The position numbers and the translations under genes are program-made. 30,917 bases of DNA from an uncultured Pseudanabaenaceae cyanobacterium (GTDB lineage: Bacteria > Cyanobacteriota > Cyanobacteriia > PCC-9006 > JAAUQQ01). Position 1 is the first letter of the stretch. Every line of letters starts with the position of its first letter. The stretch is from the NCBI GenBank assembly GCA_938015405.1, contig CALLPZ010000453.1, positions 1-30,917 on the forward strand, read 5' to 3'. The notes beneath the pieces are model-generated. The model saw only the letters and a program-made list of their open reading frames with translations. It was not told where the DNA came from and made no database searches. Below, piece after piece: positions 10,438-19,814 of the stretch.

Positions 10438-10610
10438 TGGGGAATAGGGGGAGCCCAGACCTTCCCGGCAATTTAGAGGACAGCCCCTATGATGGAATTG
10501 CCCATGATTGAACCGTCTAGCCTAGGCTTGCTGGGCAAATCGGCTGAGTCTTGGCTACCTTGCAGTCTCTTTCTGAGGCCTCAGGGGAGATTGCAGAAGA
10601 GGTAACGGGC

Positions 10611-11240
10611 TTGCTTGAGCATCTGTCATCACGATCAAACAACTACGCTACGCCAGAGCGGCGTGGGCTTAGAGGAGCGCTGTGGCCATGTGCCTTGGTC
10701 CTGGGTTGTGTTTTGTCGCTGAGTAGCTGTCGTCAGGTTATTTCCCTTCCGGGGGACTATTCGCGTTTGAATAGTCGCTTTTCGGATACCCAGCCCGCCA
10801 TCAGTGGCAATGGCCGCTTTGTGGCCATGGTGACCAATCGAGGTGGGCGGCAAGATTTGGCTCTATACGACATTCAGCAGAAGCGCTTTGTCGATATCCC
10901 TCGCCTGCATCGTCGTAACGCCATCGTTGAGAGCCCGAGCCTGAGTCGTTCGGGTCGCTACATTGCTTACATCGTGAGCGAGCGAGGTCGCCCTGAAATT
11001 GCACTGTACGATCGCATCACCCAGCGTCGCCAAATGTTAACCTCCGGCTTCCGGGGGCCCGTTCGCAATCCCAGCATTAGTCCCGATGGCCGTTATGTCG
11101 CGTTTGAGAGTGGTCGTCGGGGCCAGTGGGATATTGAGGTTTTTGATCGAGGTGCCAGTGTGCAGTTGGATTTGTCGCGCGGCGTCCCTGAAAAGACCAA
11201 CCGTGAGGTGTTACAGGAGCGGCAGTCCAATGGTCAGTAG
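10611..11240 (+). CDS. TolB-like (PD40) lipoprotein, first of a tandem pair
   Basis: The start is uncertain: there is no ATG near the signal peptide; TTG at 10611 has an AGAGG about 8 nt upstream, and TTG at 10551 is the longest alternative. A hydrophobic signal segment ends in a lipobox L-S-S-C, predicting a lipid-anchored exported protein. The mature part has at least three beta-propeller-like units of the PD40/TolB type: SGNGRFVA...LALYD, SRSGRYIA...IALYD, SPDGRYVAF...IEVFD. Units of this kind occur in TolB and in periplasmic WD40-like proteins, usually as protein-binding surfaces. Only 3-4 blades are present, too few for a closed propeller, so it may oligomerise or pair with its neighbour. 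Its end overlaps the next gene. Confidence 0.7.
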   Translation: MLEHLSSRSNNYATPERRGLRGALWPCALVLGCVLSLSSCRQVISLPGDYSRLNSRFSDTQPAISGNGRFVAMVTNRGGRQDLALYDIQQKRFVDIPRLHRRNAIVESPSLSRSGRYIAYIVSERGRPEIALYDRITQRRQMLTSGFRGPVRNPSISPDGRYVAFESGRRGQWDIEVFDRGASVQLDLSRGVPEKTNREVLQERQSNGQ

Positions 11241-11874
11241 AAGTTGGAGAGGTCGCAGGGGCTTGAGGGGCCAAACAGAGAGCAGGGCCGCTTCTGTCGT
11301 CGAGGGAGCCAAAAAACTCTCTTTCCATGGTTCTAGACCACGATCTCGCTTCTGTTGGACAAGACTGGGGGGGGCGATCGCGGGCCTCTTGCTGCTGACT
11401 AATTGTGCAGGCCCCGGTGGGCGTCTAATGCGTTATCCCAATAATGATGGAGGTGGTCTCAGTAGTCCCCATGATGATCGCGATGCTCATCATAGTGGTC
11501 GGTATATCGCTTTGGTGAGTGATCGCCGAGGACGGCAAGAGATAGAACTCTTTGATACGCGATCGCGTCGTCTGATTCCCCTGCCAGGCCTAAATCGTCA
11601 GGACAGTGCCGTGAGCCATCCATCGGTTTCTGCGGATGGTCAGTTTATTGCCTATGCCTCCGTGCGGGATGGGCGGAGCGATATTTACCTGTATCGGCGG
11701 AGCAATCGGGAATCGCGTAACCTCACGGGACGATTGAAGACGGCGGTGCGGAATCCCAGTGTCAGTGAGCGGGGCGATCGCGTTGTCTTTGAAGTCAGCG
11801 TCAACGGCCAGTGGGAAGTTGCCATCTACGATCGCAATGGCAGACCATTAAATATTCCAACAAACCCTCGCTGA
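11230..11874 (+). CDS. TolB-like (PD40) lipoprotein, second of a tandem pair
   Basis: The ATG at 11230 lies inside the end of the preceding gene (11-bp overlap) and has AGGAG at 11215-11219, so translation is probably coupled. The frame stays open upstream to about 11086, but that part overlaps the first gene. The protein has 214 residues with a long basic N-terminal region, a hydrophobic stretch AGLLLLTNC ending in a lipobox, and then three PD40-like units (SGRYIALVSD...IELFD, SADGQFIAY...IYLY, SERGDRVVF...VAIYD). The order and spacing match the first gene, so the pair probably arose by duplication. Function is unknown; a role in envelope protein interactions is inferred only from the family. 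Three HIP1 octamers fall in it. Confidence 0.78.
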   Translation: MVSRSWRGRRGLRGQTESRAASVVEGAKKLSFHGSRPRSRFCWTRLGGAIAGLLLLTNCAGPGGRLMRYPNNDGGGLSSPHDDRDAHHSGRYIALVSDRRGRQEIELFDTRSRRLIPLPGLNRQDSAVSHPSVSADGQFIAYASVRDGRSDIYLYRRSNRESRNLTGRLKTAVRNPSVSERGDRVVFEVSVNGQWEVAIYDRNGRPLNIPTNPR

Positions 11875-11887
11875 CGGGCTTCCGAGT

Positions 11888-11905
11888 CTAAGCCAAAAGG
11901 CTTAG
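11888..11905 (+). terminator. Small perfect hairpin after the lipoprotein pair
   Basis: CTAAGCC-AAAA-GGCTTAG, 14 bp after the stop codon. There is no T run, so it may be an mRNA-end stabiliser rather than a true terminator. Confidence 0.45.
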
Positions 11906-12033
11906 CCTCATTGGGGGTTGTCAAGGCGCAGCTCATCCTTGAAAGATAAGTGAAGTTTAAGTGAGTGAGAACTCTCTTCTCCGACTGAGGCAACTAGGAA
12001 TCATGGCGAAGAAAATTCGTCCACGGAGTACCC

Positions 12034-14955
12034 ATGGATTGTGCAGATATCTTAGTTGTAGATGATACTCCTGTTAATTTGGAGGTTATGACCGATATCC
12101 TGTCTACAGCAGGCTATCGAGTCTCTGTGGCAATCAGTGGGGAAAATGCCCTGAGGCAGCTCACCTTTGAAGTTCCTGACTTGATCTTGCTGGATATCAA
12201 GATGCCAGGTTTGAATGGTTACGATATTTGTAAGAAAATCAAGGCTAATCCCGCCACTGCCAATACGCCGATTATTTTTATTACGGCCTTGTCCGATACT
12301 GACAGTATGATTCAAGGCTTCTCTTTAGGGGCAGTGGACTACGTTAGTAAGCCCTTTCAAGAGGCCGAGTTGCTCGCTCGGGTGGAAACCCATTTGCAGC
12401 TTCGCCATGTGAATCAACTCTACGAATTAGAAAAAACTAAAAATGAGCAGCTGAGCCAGCTCAATCATCAGCTTTTGGTCACGCAGTATTCTATGGATAA
12501 TGCTGCAGATGGCATTTTGTGGGTAGATGAACATTCGAACATCTTGTATGGCAATAAGGCAATTCTCAAGATGTTGGAATATTCCCCAGAGGAGCTACTT
12601 TCGCTCTCAATGGCGGATGTTGATGTTCAGTTTAGACCAGATGATTTTACGAATTTTGGAGAGAAACTCAAAGCTGAAAAGCACGTGCATTTAGAGTCTG
12701 TGCATCGTGCTAAAAATGGAAGAATTTTCCCGGTTGAAGTTTGTGCACAGCTACTTGAGTTCGGTGGCAATGAATTCAGCATGGTGAGGATTCAGGAGAT
12801 TAGCGATCGTAAAGCAGCCGAAAAGCTTCTGAAAATGACACAATATGGTGTGGAAAATTCTTCTGATGGCATCTGTTGGGTTAATGAAAAGGCAGAGTTT
12901 GTGTATGTTAACTCCTCACTCTGCCAAATGTTGGGCTATTCCGAAGCAGAGCTGACAAAGTTGAACATCTTTGATGTTGATATTGAATTCCCTCCAGATG
13001 AATGGGCTAACACTTGGGAGAGAAATAAGAAAAAATATACTGGATGTAACCTTGAGTCCCGTATGAAAATGAAGACTGGGGAGGTTATTCCCGTTGAGGT
13101 TGTCAGTAACTATTTTGAGCTGGATGACGATGGGTATGAATTTATCCGAATCCGTAACATTAGTGCTCGCTATGCTGCTGAAATGGTTCTCAAACAGCGG
13201 CTTCAACGAGAGCAGCTTTTAGTTAGTATTACGAATGAAATTCGCCAAAATCTTGATGTAAAAAGTATTTTCCAAACTGCCGTTAATGAGATTGGCAAAG
13301 CATTCCAGGCGAGCCGTTGTGTGATTCATGTCTATGAGACTATGCCCGCTCCCCATTTCCCTTGTATGTCGGAATATCGAAATGGGAACGTTCCATCAAT
13401 GCTCGATATTTGTATTCCCATTGACGGCAACCCCCATGTCCAAGCTGTTCTGAAGGGAGATGCAGCGATCTCCTCGCCAGATGTTACTCAAGACCCTTTA
13501 CTGTCAGCAGCGCTACCCATTACCCAGCAGGCTCAAATTAAATCGATGCTGGCCGTACGCACTTCCTACCAGGGACAGCCTAACGGTGCTTTAGCCATTC
13601 ATCAATCTGATTCTTGTCGTGAATGGACCCCCAACGAAATTTCGCTTTTAGAAGCAGTGGCTTCTCAGGTTGGAATTGCGCTAGCCCAGGCCCAGCTACT
13701 AGAGCAGGAGCAGGAGCAGCGACAACATTTACAAGTCGCTAAGCAAGCTGCGGAAGCTGCCAATACGGCTAAAAGTGAGTTCCTTGCCAATATGAGCCAT
13801 GAACTTCGGACCCCGCTTAACTCCATCTTGGGCATGACAGAGGGTCTACAGGAACAAGTGTTTGGGAAGATCAATCACGACCAACGAGAAGCGCTGGACA
13901 CCATTGAACATAGTGGATCTCATCTGCTGGAATTAATTAACGATGTTTTAGATCTTTCCAAGATTGAGGTCGGTCAGGTTGAGCTAGAGTTTACGCCAGC
14001 TTCCGTTGCCTCTATTTGTCAGTCAAGTCTGAACTTTGTTAAGCAACTTGCGCGGAAGAAAGAGATTCGCTTAGATACTAAGATTGCTTCAAACTTGCCG
14101 TTAATTGAACTTGATGTTAGACGCATTCGTCAGGTCTTAATTAATCTATTAACGAATGCGATAAAGTTTACTTCGGAAGGTGGCTCTATCGATTTGCAAG
14201 CGGATGTTTTGTTGCAGGATCCTTCTTCAGGTGAGTCACAGAACATCAACGACATGCTAGAGGGACAAGGCTACTTACGACTTTCTGTTGTTGATAATGG
14301 GATTGGGATTGCCTCTGAAAATATTGAGCAATTATTTCAGCCCTTTGTGCAAATCGACAGCGCCTTGAATCGCAAGTATGAAGGGACTGGCTTAGGGCTT
14401 TCACTCGTGAAGCGGATTGTGGAGCTTCATGGTGGGCAAGTCCATGTGAATAGCAAGTTTGGTCAGGGCAGCCGATTCAGCATTGATTTGCCATACCGAC
14501 CTGCGTTGATGACTGCTGCTGATGTTGAGCTTGCTGATGAGGCTGGGCTGGAACCCCAGGAGATAGAGCAAGGAGCTGCGCCTTTGATTTTAGTCGCTGA
14601 AGATAATGAGGCTAATATTGCGACAATGCTCAGCTATCTGGAAGCGAAGGGCTACCGTGTGAGTCTGGCAAGAACAGGAAAAGAAGCGATCGCCTTGACC
14701 CGTTCTGTCTCTCCTGACTTGATTTTGATGGATATTCAAATGCCGGAGGTCGATGGTCTGGTTGCCATTCAAGATATTCGTCGAGACCCCCAGTTTGCTC
14801 ATCTGCCGATTATTGCGTTGACAGCCCTCGCGATGGAAGGCGATCGCGAACGTTGTTTAGAGGCAGGAGCGAGTGATTATTTGAGTAAACCTGTGCAACT
14901 TAAACAATTAGTCGGCATGATTCAGAAGCTATTGAATTTTGCTGAACAACAATAA
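12034..14955 (+). CDS. Hybrid histidine kinase: REC-PAS-PAS-GAF-HisKA-HATPase-REC
   Basis: A 973-residue soluble protein with no membrane segments. Domains: N-terminal receiver (5-125; acidic pair D10-D11, phosphorylatable D54 in [12 protein letters not shown] lysine); two tandem PAS domains (about 148-270 and 275-390) that both begin TQYxxxN-x-x-DGIxWV; a GAF domain (about 395-555) without an evident bilin-binding Cys-His; a short coiled segment; HisKA with H589 in [11 protein letters not shown]; HATPase_c with an N box ([11 protein letters not shown]), DNGIGI and GTGLGLSL; and a C-terminal receiver with D900 in LMDIQMPE. The layout implies cytoplasmic signal sensing with a multistep phosphorelay. 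No output regulator is adjacent, so the partner is unknown. A GGAG lies about 6 nt before the ATG. Confidence 0.95.
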   Translation: MDCADILVVDDTPVNLEVMTDILSTAGYRVSVAISGENALRQLTFEVPDLILLDIKMPGLNGYDICKKIKANPATANTPIIFITALSDTDSMIQGFSLGAVDYVSKPFQEAELLARVETHLQLRHVNQLYELEKTKNEQLSQLNHQLLVTQYSMDNAADGILWVDEHSNILYGNKAILKMLEYSPEELLSLSMADVDVQFRPDDFTNFGEKLKAEKHVHLESVHRAKNGRIFPVEVCAQLLEFGGNEFSMVRIQEISDRKAAEKLLKMTQYGVENSSDGICWVNEKAEFVYVNSSLCQMLGYSEAELTKLNIFDVDIEFPPDEWANTWERNKKKYTGCNLESRMKMKTGEVIPVEVVSNYFELDDDGYEFIRIRNISARYAAEMVLKQRLQREQLLVSITNEIRQNLDVKSIFQTAVNEIGKAFQASRCVIHVYETMPAPHFPCMSEYRNGNVPSMLDICIPIDGNPHVQAVLKGDAAISSPDVTQDPLLSAALPITQQAQIKSMLAVRTSYQGQPNGALAIHQSDSCREWTPNEISLLEAVASQVGIALAQAQLLEQEQEQRQHLQVAKQAAEAANTAKSEFLANMSHELRTPLNSILGMTEGLQEQVFGKINHDQREALDTIEHSGSHLLELINDVLDLSKIEVGQVELEFTPASVASICQSSLNFVKQLARKKEIRLDTKIASNLPLIELDVRRIRQVLINLLTNAIKFTSEGGSIDLQADVLLQDPSSGESQNINDMLEGQGYLRLSVVDNGIGIASENIEQLFQPFVQIDSALNRKYEGTGLGLSLVKRIVELHGGQVHVNSKFGQGSRFSIDLPYRPALMTAADVELADEAGLEPQEIEQGAAPLILVAEDNEANIATMLSYLEAKGYRVSLARTGKEAIALTRSVSPDLILMDIQMPEVDGLVAIQDIRRDPQFAHLPIIALTALAMEGDRERCLEAGASDYLSKPVQLKQLVGMIQKLLNFAEQQ

Positions 14956-14981
14956 TCTAAATATCTTAGATTCTGCTTCTG

Positions 14982-15416
14982 TTAATCTTGCTGATGAATA
15001 TTGATAGACCCTTCAATGATCCGAACTAATCGCTGAATTACCTGCTGACACCTCTTCAATTGGAGAGAGCAAGCGGGTTGAGCTACCTTGTTCTTATGCC
15101 GCTTTAGCGTGCTCGTCGTTGTTTGTGTGATATCGATAAGGCCTTTTATTTCTTTGCAAAGTGATTTTATAAAGTAGGCCTCAGAGTAGCTTTTGGAGTG
15201 CAAGCTCTGCCAACGATTAGATAATTTATAACTAGTTGTGTAGAGTAAGTTTAGGCTTTCTAGAAGCGCATGTACCCTTCTTGGAGATGGCTCGGGATCA
15301 GTTGAATAAATTATTTCTGATTCAACCTCATTGAGGCATATTTCTGCTCTCTGCAACACAGCGAGTAAAGCCAAAAACTCGCTGATTAATATACTATTTA
15401 CTACTTTAGAATTCAT
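14982..15416 (-). CDS. Hypothetical small helical protein
   Basis: A 144-residue frame starting ATG, with AAAGAGAT about 9 nt upstream on the minus strand. No family recognised. The sequence looks mostly helical, without membrane segments, Lys/Arg-rich towards its C-terminal half, and with three Cys. It converges on the hybrid kinase with a 26-bp gap and is more AT-rich than its neighbours. The spacing to the kinase gives weak support for a real gene. It could be a helical partner such as a phosphotransfer-like protein, but I see no Hpt motif. Confidence 0.5.
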   Translation of the reverse strand: MNSKVVNSILISEFLALLAVLQRAEICLNEVESEIIYSTDPEPSPRRVHALLESLNLLYTTSYKLSNRWQSLHSKSYSEAYFIKSLCKEIKGLIDITQTTTSTLKRHKNKVAQPACSLQLKRCQQVIQRLVRIIEGSINIHQQD

Positions 15417-15943
15417 TGATCAGAATCTCTTTAATTTTGAAATAGCCCCGCTTTAGCAAGATCGCTGTCTTGAGAAGTATGCTTCCGCAAAAAAACTCGA
15501 CCATCTGAAACACGATGACAGCTTGTGAAATGGAACGATTGACGTTTTTGGGCTTTGGGAGATTCTCGCCTCAATTATTCCTTCCACTCTGTTTTGTCAA
15601 TATAAGAAAACTCAGATTAATTGAGGATCTACAACTGTAGTTTTCTTACTTCATCAGCACCTTAAGGCCCATGTGAGGGCCTGGTAGCCAGAAATGAGGA
15701 AGCAATGCTAAATACTATGAGTGCTGCAAGCTGAGCTGCTCTCAATTCTAGATAAGGCTGTTACGTTTGTCTTTACAGGAAACCTCTGTAAACCTCTGGT
15801 TTCCTGGATGCAAACGCTATATATAAGCCAGTGAATGAACCCATGGTGCGATGCTAAGTCTTAACAATCCATAGACCTTAAACTCTTGTCTGGTAAAGAT
15901 TCTGGCCCATGCTTCGCAACACCATTCGTGGGGTCGATGTCGC
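15417..15943. other. Intergenic region upstream of the hypothetical gene and behind the NB-ARC/WD40 gene
   Basis: No gene seen. The region is AT-rich. It contains a perfect 9-bp inverted repeat, CAGGAAACC (15776-15784) and GGTTTCCTG (15798-15806), whose loop repeats AACCTCTG. The promoter of the minus-strand gene at 14982-15416 must lie here. Confidence 0.4.
15776..15806. repeat. Perfect inverted repeat with internal direct repeat
   Basis: The arms CAGGAAACC and GGTTTCCTG are separated by 13 nt. AACCTCTG occurs twice, once overlapping the left arm and once in the loop. It lies about 138 bp behind the end of the NB-ARC/WD40 gene. No T run follows on either strand. Confidence 0.5.
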
Positions 15944-18900
15944 TCAACTCTTAAGGGGCTGCTCAATCGCTCCTAGAGCAAGTAATGATGCCCTTTGAGC
16001 TGGGGAGATACCAGTGGCTTGGTAAATGTTGGTGCCTTCATAGGGGCGTTTCGCTCTCAATACTTTGAGGCATTCGCCTGACTCCACATCCCAAAGGCGA
16101 ATACAGCCATCCCCTCCTGCTGTGGCAATGACGTCTCTGTCATTTAGCCACACCACGGATCGAATCCAACTCGAGCTTCCAGACAGGATCTTCAGACATT
16201 GCCCAGTTTCCACATCCCAAATTCTGGCTGTGCCATCCTGGGAGCCACTGACGAGGCGATCTCCATCCGGATTCCAAGCAATTGACCAAACAAATGCTTG
16301 ATGACCTTGCAGGACGGTGAGACAGGTTTGCTCCTGCCAGATGTTTCCTTGCCAAATCCGAATAGTGCCGTCATGGGAGCCACTGGCAAAGCGACTGCCA
16401 TCAGCGTTCCAAGCCAAAGACCACACACTGCCTTGATGACCTTCTAGAATTGCCAAACAATTAGACTCTGTGAGGGATTGTTCTGAAATCGATAATTTAT
16501 TATTCCAAACGCAGACTCGACCATCTTGGGTTCCCCCGACCAGATAGTTTCCACTGGAATCGTAGGCCACTGAGAAGATATAGCTGTTGGCTTTTAAGGT
16601 GCGAATACAATCTCCGGAGAGTGGATCGTGGATTTTAATCCAACTATTAATGGCGGCACTACTTGCGACTTGGGAGCCATCGGGATGCCAAGCGGCAGCC
16701 TGGAGAGCTGCTTTGTGATCGGTAATGATTTGGAGTGGTTGGCCAGACTTAATGTCCCAGATTATTAAAGTGCCATCTCCCGAAGCACTGGCTAAATAAT
16801 CTCCCTGGGGTTGGCCTTCTAAGAACCAGATGAGGTTGTTGTGCCCCGTGAACTCTGACTCTCGTTGAGCTGTGTCGCAATTCCATAGCTGAATTTTGCC
16901 CTCCTGGGAACCTGCTGCAACGATGCCGCTTGGGGTGATTGATAAATCCCAAATTGCTCCCAAATAGCCCTGCCAGGTCTTTAGGCATTGATTAGATGCA
17001 ACGTCCCAGAGTTTGACGCTGCGATCGTCGCTGGTACTGACTAAATATTGACCGTCAGGGCTGAAACTGACGTACCATACGACATTTTGGTGTCCTGTGA
17101 GAACTTGGATGCATTTTCCTGATGACCAGTCCCACAAACGCACCATTCCATCAAAGCAAGCACTGGCAACTAGGCTCTGCTTGGGATGAAACATCACACA
17201 GTAAGAAGGTGGAAAATCTCCGGTGAGGGTTTGAATGCATTGGCCTGTCTCCACATTCCAAATTTTTAAGCTACCATCTTGAGATGCTGTTGCAACTAGT
17301 GTCCCATCATTGTTTTGAGAAATGAATGTGACCTGGGCTTGATGTCCATCGAAGGACTGAACAATTTCACCCGAGTTCACATCCCATATGACGCCTCCGT
17401 TTCCCCCATCGCAAGCAATTAGATATTTCCCATCTAGGCTCCACTCTGCACGAGAAACCTCCATTGCTCTGCCTTTCAGGGTTTTGAGGCATTCTCCAGT
17501 ATTGATATCCCAGAGCTTAATGGTTTGGTCAAAGCTACAACTCGCGATAATTGCTTCAGTTGGGTGCCACAATGCTTGACCAATAATATCTTGATGCCCG
17601 GTGAAGGTTTTGAGACAGAGACCAGTCTCTAGATCCCAAAGCTTGATTGTGCGATCATGGGATGCACTCGCTAAGACTCGACCATCCGGGCTAAAGCTCA
17701 TTTCCCGCGCCCAGGATTGATGACCATGTAAAATATGGATGATTTCGCCATCGGGGACTCGGCGGACGTAAATATTTCCTTCCGTATCACCACTAACCAA
17801 AAGTTGACTGTCTGGACTAAATGTAGCGGTTAAAGCACTTCCAGAATGGTCAGTAAAACTGGACTGCTTTAGGTTCGTCCCAGCTAAGTTAAGGCTTTGA
17901 ACGTTATAGGTTTGAAAATTTCCATGGGCCAGATTAAGTTGGCCATAATCATGGTTACTGAGGTCCAATGACAACTCTAATGAAAGATTGAGTAAATTGC
18001 CTGCGGCGTAGCTTGCTCTTCCAGACTCTTGCTGGCGCAATATGTTGAGTAAGTTTTGAATATGAGACTGCAATGTTTCCGTCGTTGCAAAGTTACGCTG
18101 CAATTCTTGGGCTATAGGATTGAGGAATAGTCGCCATTGAGTGGTCCCAACGTAATCCTTAACCGTTGTTTTAAATAGAGAATGACAAGTCAGCAAGTCA
18201 AACTCACCAGACATCAGCTCTTCATTTGCTTCTTGGATCAGACGGCTTGTGACATATTCCATGACGACTGGCTGTTGGGTATAACGTCCCCCTTCCCGCT
18301 CAAGGAGACTACGCCAACAGAGCTGTTCAAGGGCTTCCAACACCTTTTCCATAGCTACGGTGGGTACGAAATCGACCTGGAGCGATCGCACTGAGGTCCA
18401 TTCTCGATTAATTCCGAGCCAGTACATCACGCTCTGCTCGAGCTCCGATAGGCGATCAAACTGTTCATCCAGAAGTCTACGAACGCCGTTAAATAAAAAT
18501 GTGTCGCAGGCTAAAAAATCACCAATATTGCCTTCAAACAGATCGCGAATAGATGCGGAAACGATCTTCAAGGCAAGTGGGTTACCCCCATAGGTGGCGA
18601 TCGCTTTTTCTAACTGTGCCTGAGTTCCAGAGAGTCCTTCGGCCTCTAAAAATGCTAATGCTGCTTCATTCAGACCGCCGAGGGGAAATGAGCGGACCAA
18701 TTGCGTTGGACCTTCGAGTTGAGCAATATTGCCAGGCTTTTCTCGGCTCGTCAGCAGTACACAGCTCTGGTGATTGAGGGAGCCGATCTGTTGCAGAAGC
18801 TCTCCGTAAGCCTCGTATCCAGGTCGCCATTGTCCTGCAAAGTCAGGCTGCAGTAGGCTTTCGACATTATCTAAAATGACTAAGCATCTGGTGCTCTGTA

Positions 18901-19543
18901 GTTGCATTAATAGCTGTCGAGGTTCAGGTGCCAGCGCCTTGCCACCCGATAGGAAAGGAAGCAGCTCCTGTAGCAGAGTCTTGAGCGGTGGGGCATTGCT
19001 GAGATTTTTCCAAATGACTCGTTCAAATTGCCCTTGCACTTGCTGGACCAATGTTGCTGCAAAGGCCGTTTTGCCAATTCCTCCAATTCCCAAAATGGCA
19101 ACCAATCGGCAAGCAGCTTGGGAGCCTTCTCCTAAAAGCCAAGAGGCCAGTTTCTCCAGTTCTTCGTCACGTCCATAGAACACAGGGGGGCAAGGAGCTT
19201 CCAGCAGATCTATGGTGAGTGGAGATGGGGCTGAGGATGATGGCTGAGTCGGAGAGTCACCCGCTAAATCCGCGTCTAGCTCTGATTGATAGCTATTGAT
19301 TGCTGAACGGAAGCTCGTTTTGCTGACTTTTCGACCTAGAGCTTTTGACAGTAAGCGCCATAATTTAGGTCCAATATCTCGTTCTAAGTAACTGGCTGAA
19401 TAACCACTCTGCTCAGCGATTTGGCCGTAGGTTAGGCCTTGGTTTGCACCTGTTAAAATTGCAACTTCTACATCACTGAGCTCCCGACCAGCCTGCTTCA
19501 TTAATGCTGCATTTGCTGTGTCGAGCCAGGGGTCCCAAGTCAT
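15944..19543 (-). CDS. HTH/NB-ARC NTPase with 14 WD40 repeats (STAND family)
   Basis: A 1199-residue protein. Residues 1-85 form a helical, HTH-like domain (SDVEVAIL...TYGQIAEQSGYS...) resembling the N-terminal HTH of vWA-MoxR-associated proteins. An NB-ARC NTPase follows: P-loop GIGGIGKT at 152-159, Walker B LVILDN at 221-226, TSR at 265-267, GGNPLAL at 319-325. A helical linker with pentapeptide-like NL-x-L segments leads to 14 WD40 repeats (about 568-1168), enough for two seven-bladed propellers. The tail RPYEG...ATGISPAQRASLLALGA is a conserved ending in related cyanobacterial proteins. STAND proteins are switch-like NTPases: ligand sensing by the propellers triggers oligomerisation and effector output. 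The output here is not identified. The gene stands alone, and a palindrome lies 48 bp upstream of its start. Confidence 0.92.
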   Translation of the reverse strand: MTWDPWLDTANAALMKQAGRELSDVEVAILTGANQGLTYGQIAEQSGYSASYLERDIGPKLWRLLSKALGRKVSKTSFRSAINSYQSELDADLAGDSPTQPSSSAPSPLTIDLLEAPCPPVFYGRDEELEKLASWLLGEGSQAACRLVAILGIGGIGKTAFAATLVQQVQGQFERVIWKNLSNAPPLKTLLQELLPFLSGGKALAPEPRQLLMQLQSTRCLVILDNVESLLQPDFAGQWRPGYEAYGELLQQIGSLNHQSCVLLTSREKPGNIAQLEGPTQLVRSFPLGGLNEAALAFLEAEGLSGTQAQLEKAIATYGGNPLALKIVSASIRDLFEGNIGDFLACDTFLFNGVRRLLDEQFDRLSELEQSVMYWLGINREWTSVRSLQVDFVPTVAMEKVLEALEQLCWRSLLEREGGRYTQQPVVMEYVTSRLIQEANEELMSGEFDLLTCHSLFKTTVKDYVGTTQWRLFLNPIAQELQRNFATTETLQSHIQNLLNILRQQESGRASYAAGNLLNLSLELSLDLSNHDYGQLNLAHGNFQTYNVQSLNLAGTNLKQSSFTDHSGSALTATFSPDSQLLVSGDTEGNIYVRRVPDGEIIHILHGHQSWAREMSFSPDGRVLASASHDRTIKLWDLETGLCLKTFTGHQDIIGQALWHPTEAIIASCSFDQTIKLWDINTGECLKTLKGRAMEVSRAEWSLDGKYLIACDGGNGGVIWDVNSGEIVQSFDGHQAQVTFISQNNDGTLVATASQDGSLKIWNVETGQCIQTLTGDFPPSYCVMFHPKQSLVASACFDGMVRLWDWSSGKCIQVLTGHQNVVWYVSFSPDGQYLVSTSDDRSVKLWDVASNQCLKTWQGYLGAIWDLSITPSGIVAAGSQEGKIQLWNCDTAQRESEFTGHNNLIWFLEGQPQGDYLASASGDGTLIIWDIKSGQPLQIITDHKAALQAAAWHPDGSQVASSAAINSWIKIHDPLSGDCIRTLKANSYIFSVAYDSSGNYLVGGTQDGRVCVWNNKLSISEQSLTESNCLAILEGHQGSVWSLAWNADGSRFASGSHDGTIRIWQGNIWQEQTCLTVLQGHQAFVWSIAWNPDGDRLVSGSQDGTARIWDVETGQCLKILSGSSSWIRSVVWLNDRDVIATAGGDGCIRLWDVESGECLKVLRAKRPYEGTNIYQATGISPAQRASLLALGAIEQPLKS
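16039..17842 (-). repeat. 14 WD40 repeats
   Basis: Fourteen units of about 42 residues, most with a (S/W)xDG...LAS.S.DGT(I/V)(K/R)LWD core and a GH before the next unit. Units 11 and 12 carry insertions and unit 10 lacks the WD. Two seven-bladed propellers are the simplest arrangement. Confidence 0.88.
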
Positions 19544-19590
19544 AGATTTGCTTTTGTATTTTCAAGTCGTCAGCATCTGATTGGCTGAAG

Positions 19591-19608
19591 CGACCATGGT
19601 CATGGTCG
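19591..19608. promoter_or_regulatory. 18-bp palindrome, candidate operator
   Basis: CGACCATG-GT-CATGGTCG is a perfect 8-2-8 inverted repeat, 48 bp upstream of the NB-ARC/WD40 start codon and about 206 bp upstream of the SDR gene, in the divergent intergenic region. Size and symmetry suit a dimeric regulator. Which protein binds, if any, cannot be told. Confidence 0.5.
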
Positions 19609-19814
19609 ATGCTCGTCTCTTCCGGGGCTTATGTGCTTCTGCTTACCAATTTTAGGGTGGTATGCTTCTCGGGTATATCTAGCCAACGGGGAGATAATAT
19701 GGGGGGATCAGTGCCAGGAAAAAGTTGTCCACCTGTCTCACTCTATCTGAGCACTATGGCAATCTGGATGTATGACCCATTGATTTTATACCCCTCTGTC
19801 TACCTGTTTCCTCG

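Noticed and set aside
11086..11229. Upstream extension of the second lipoprotein gene
   Set aside because: It overlaps the first lipoprotein gene heavily; ATG 11230 has a Shine-Dalgarno and gives a sensible signal peptide.
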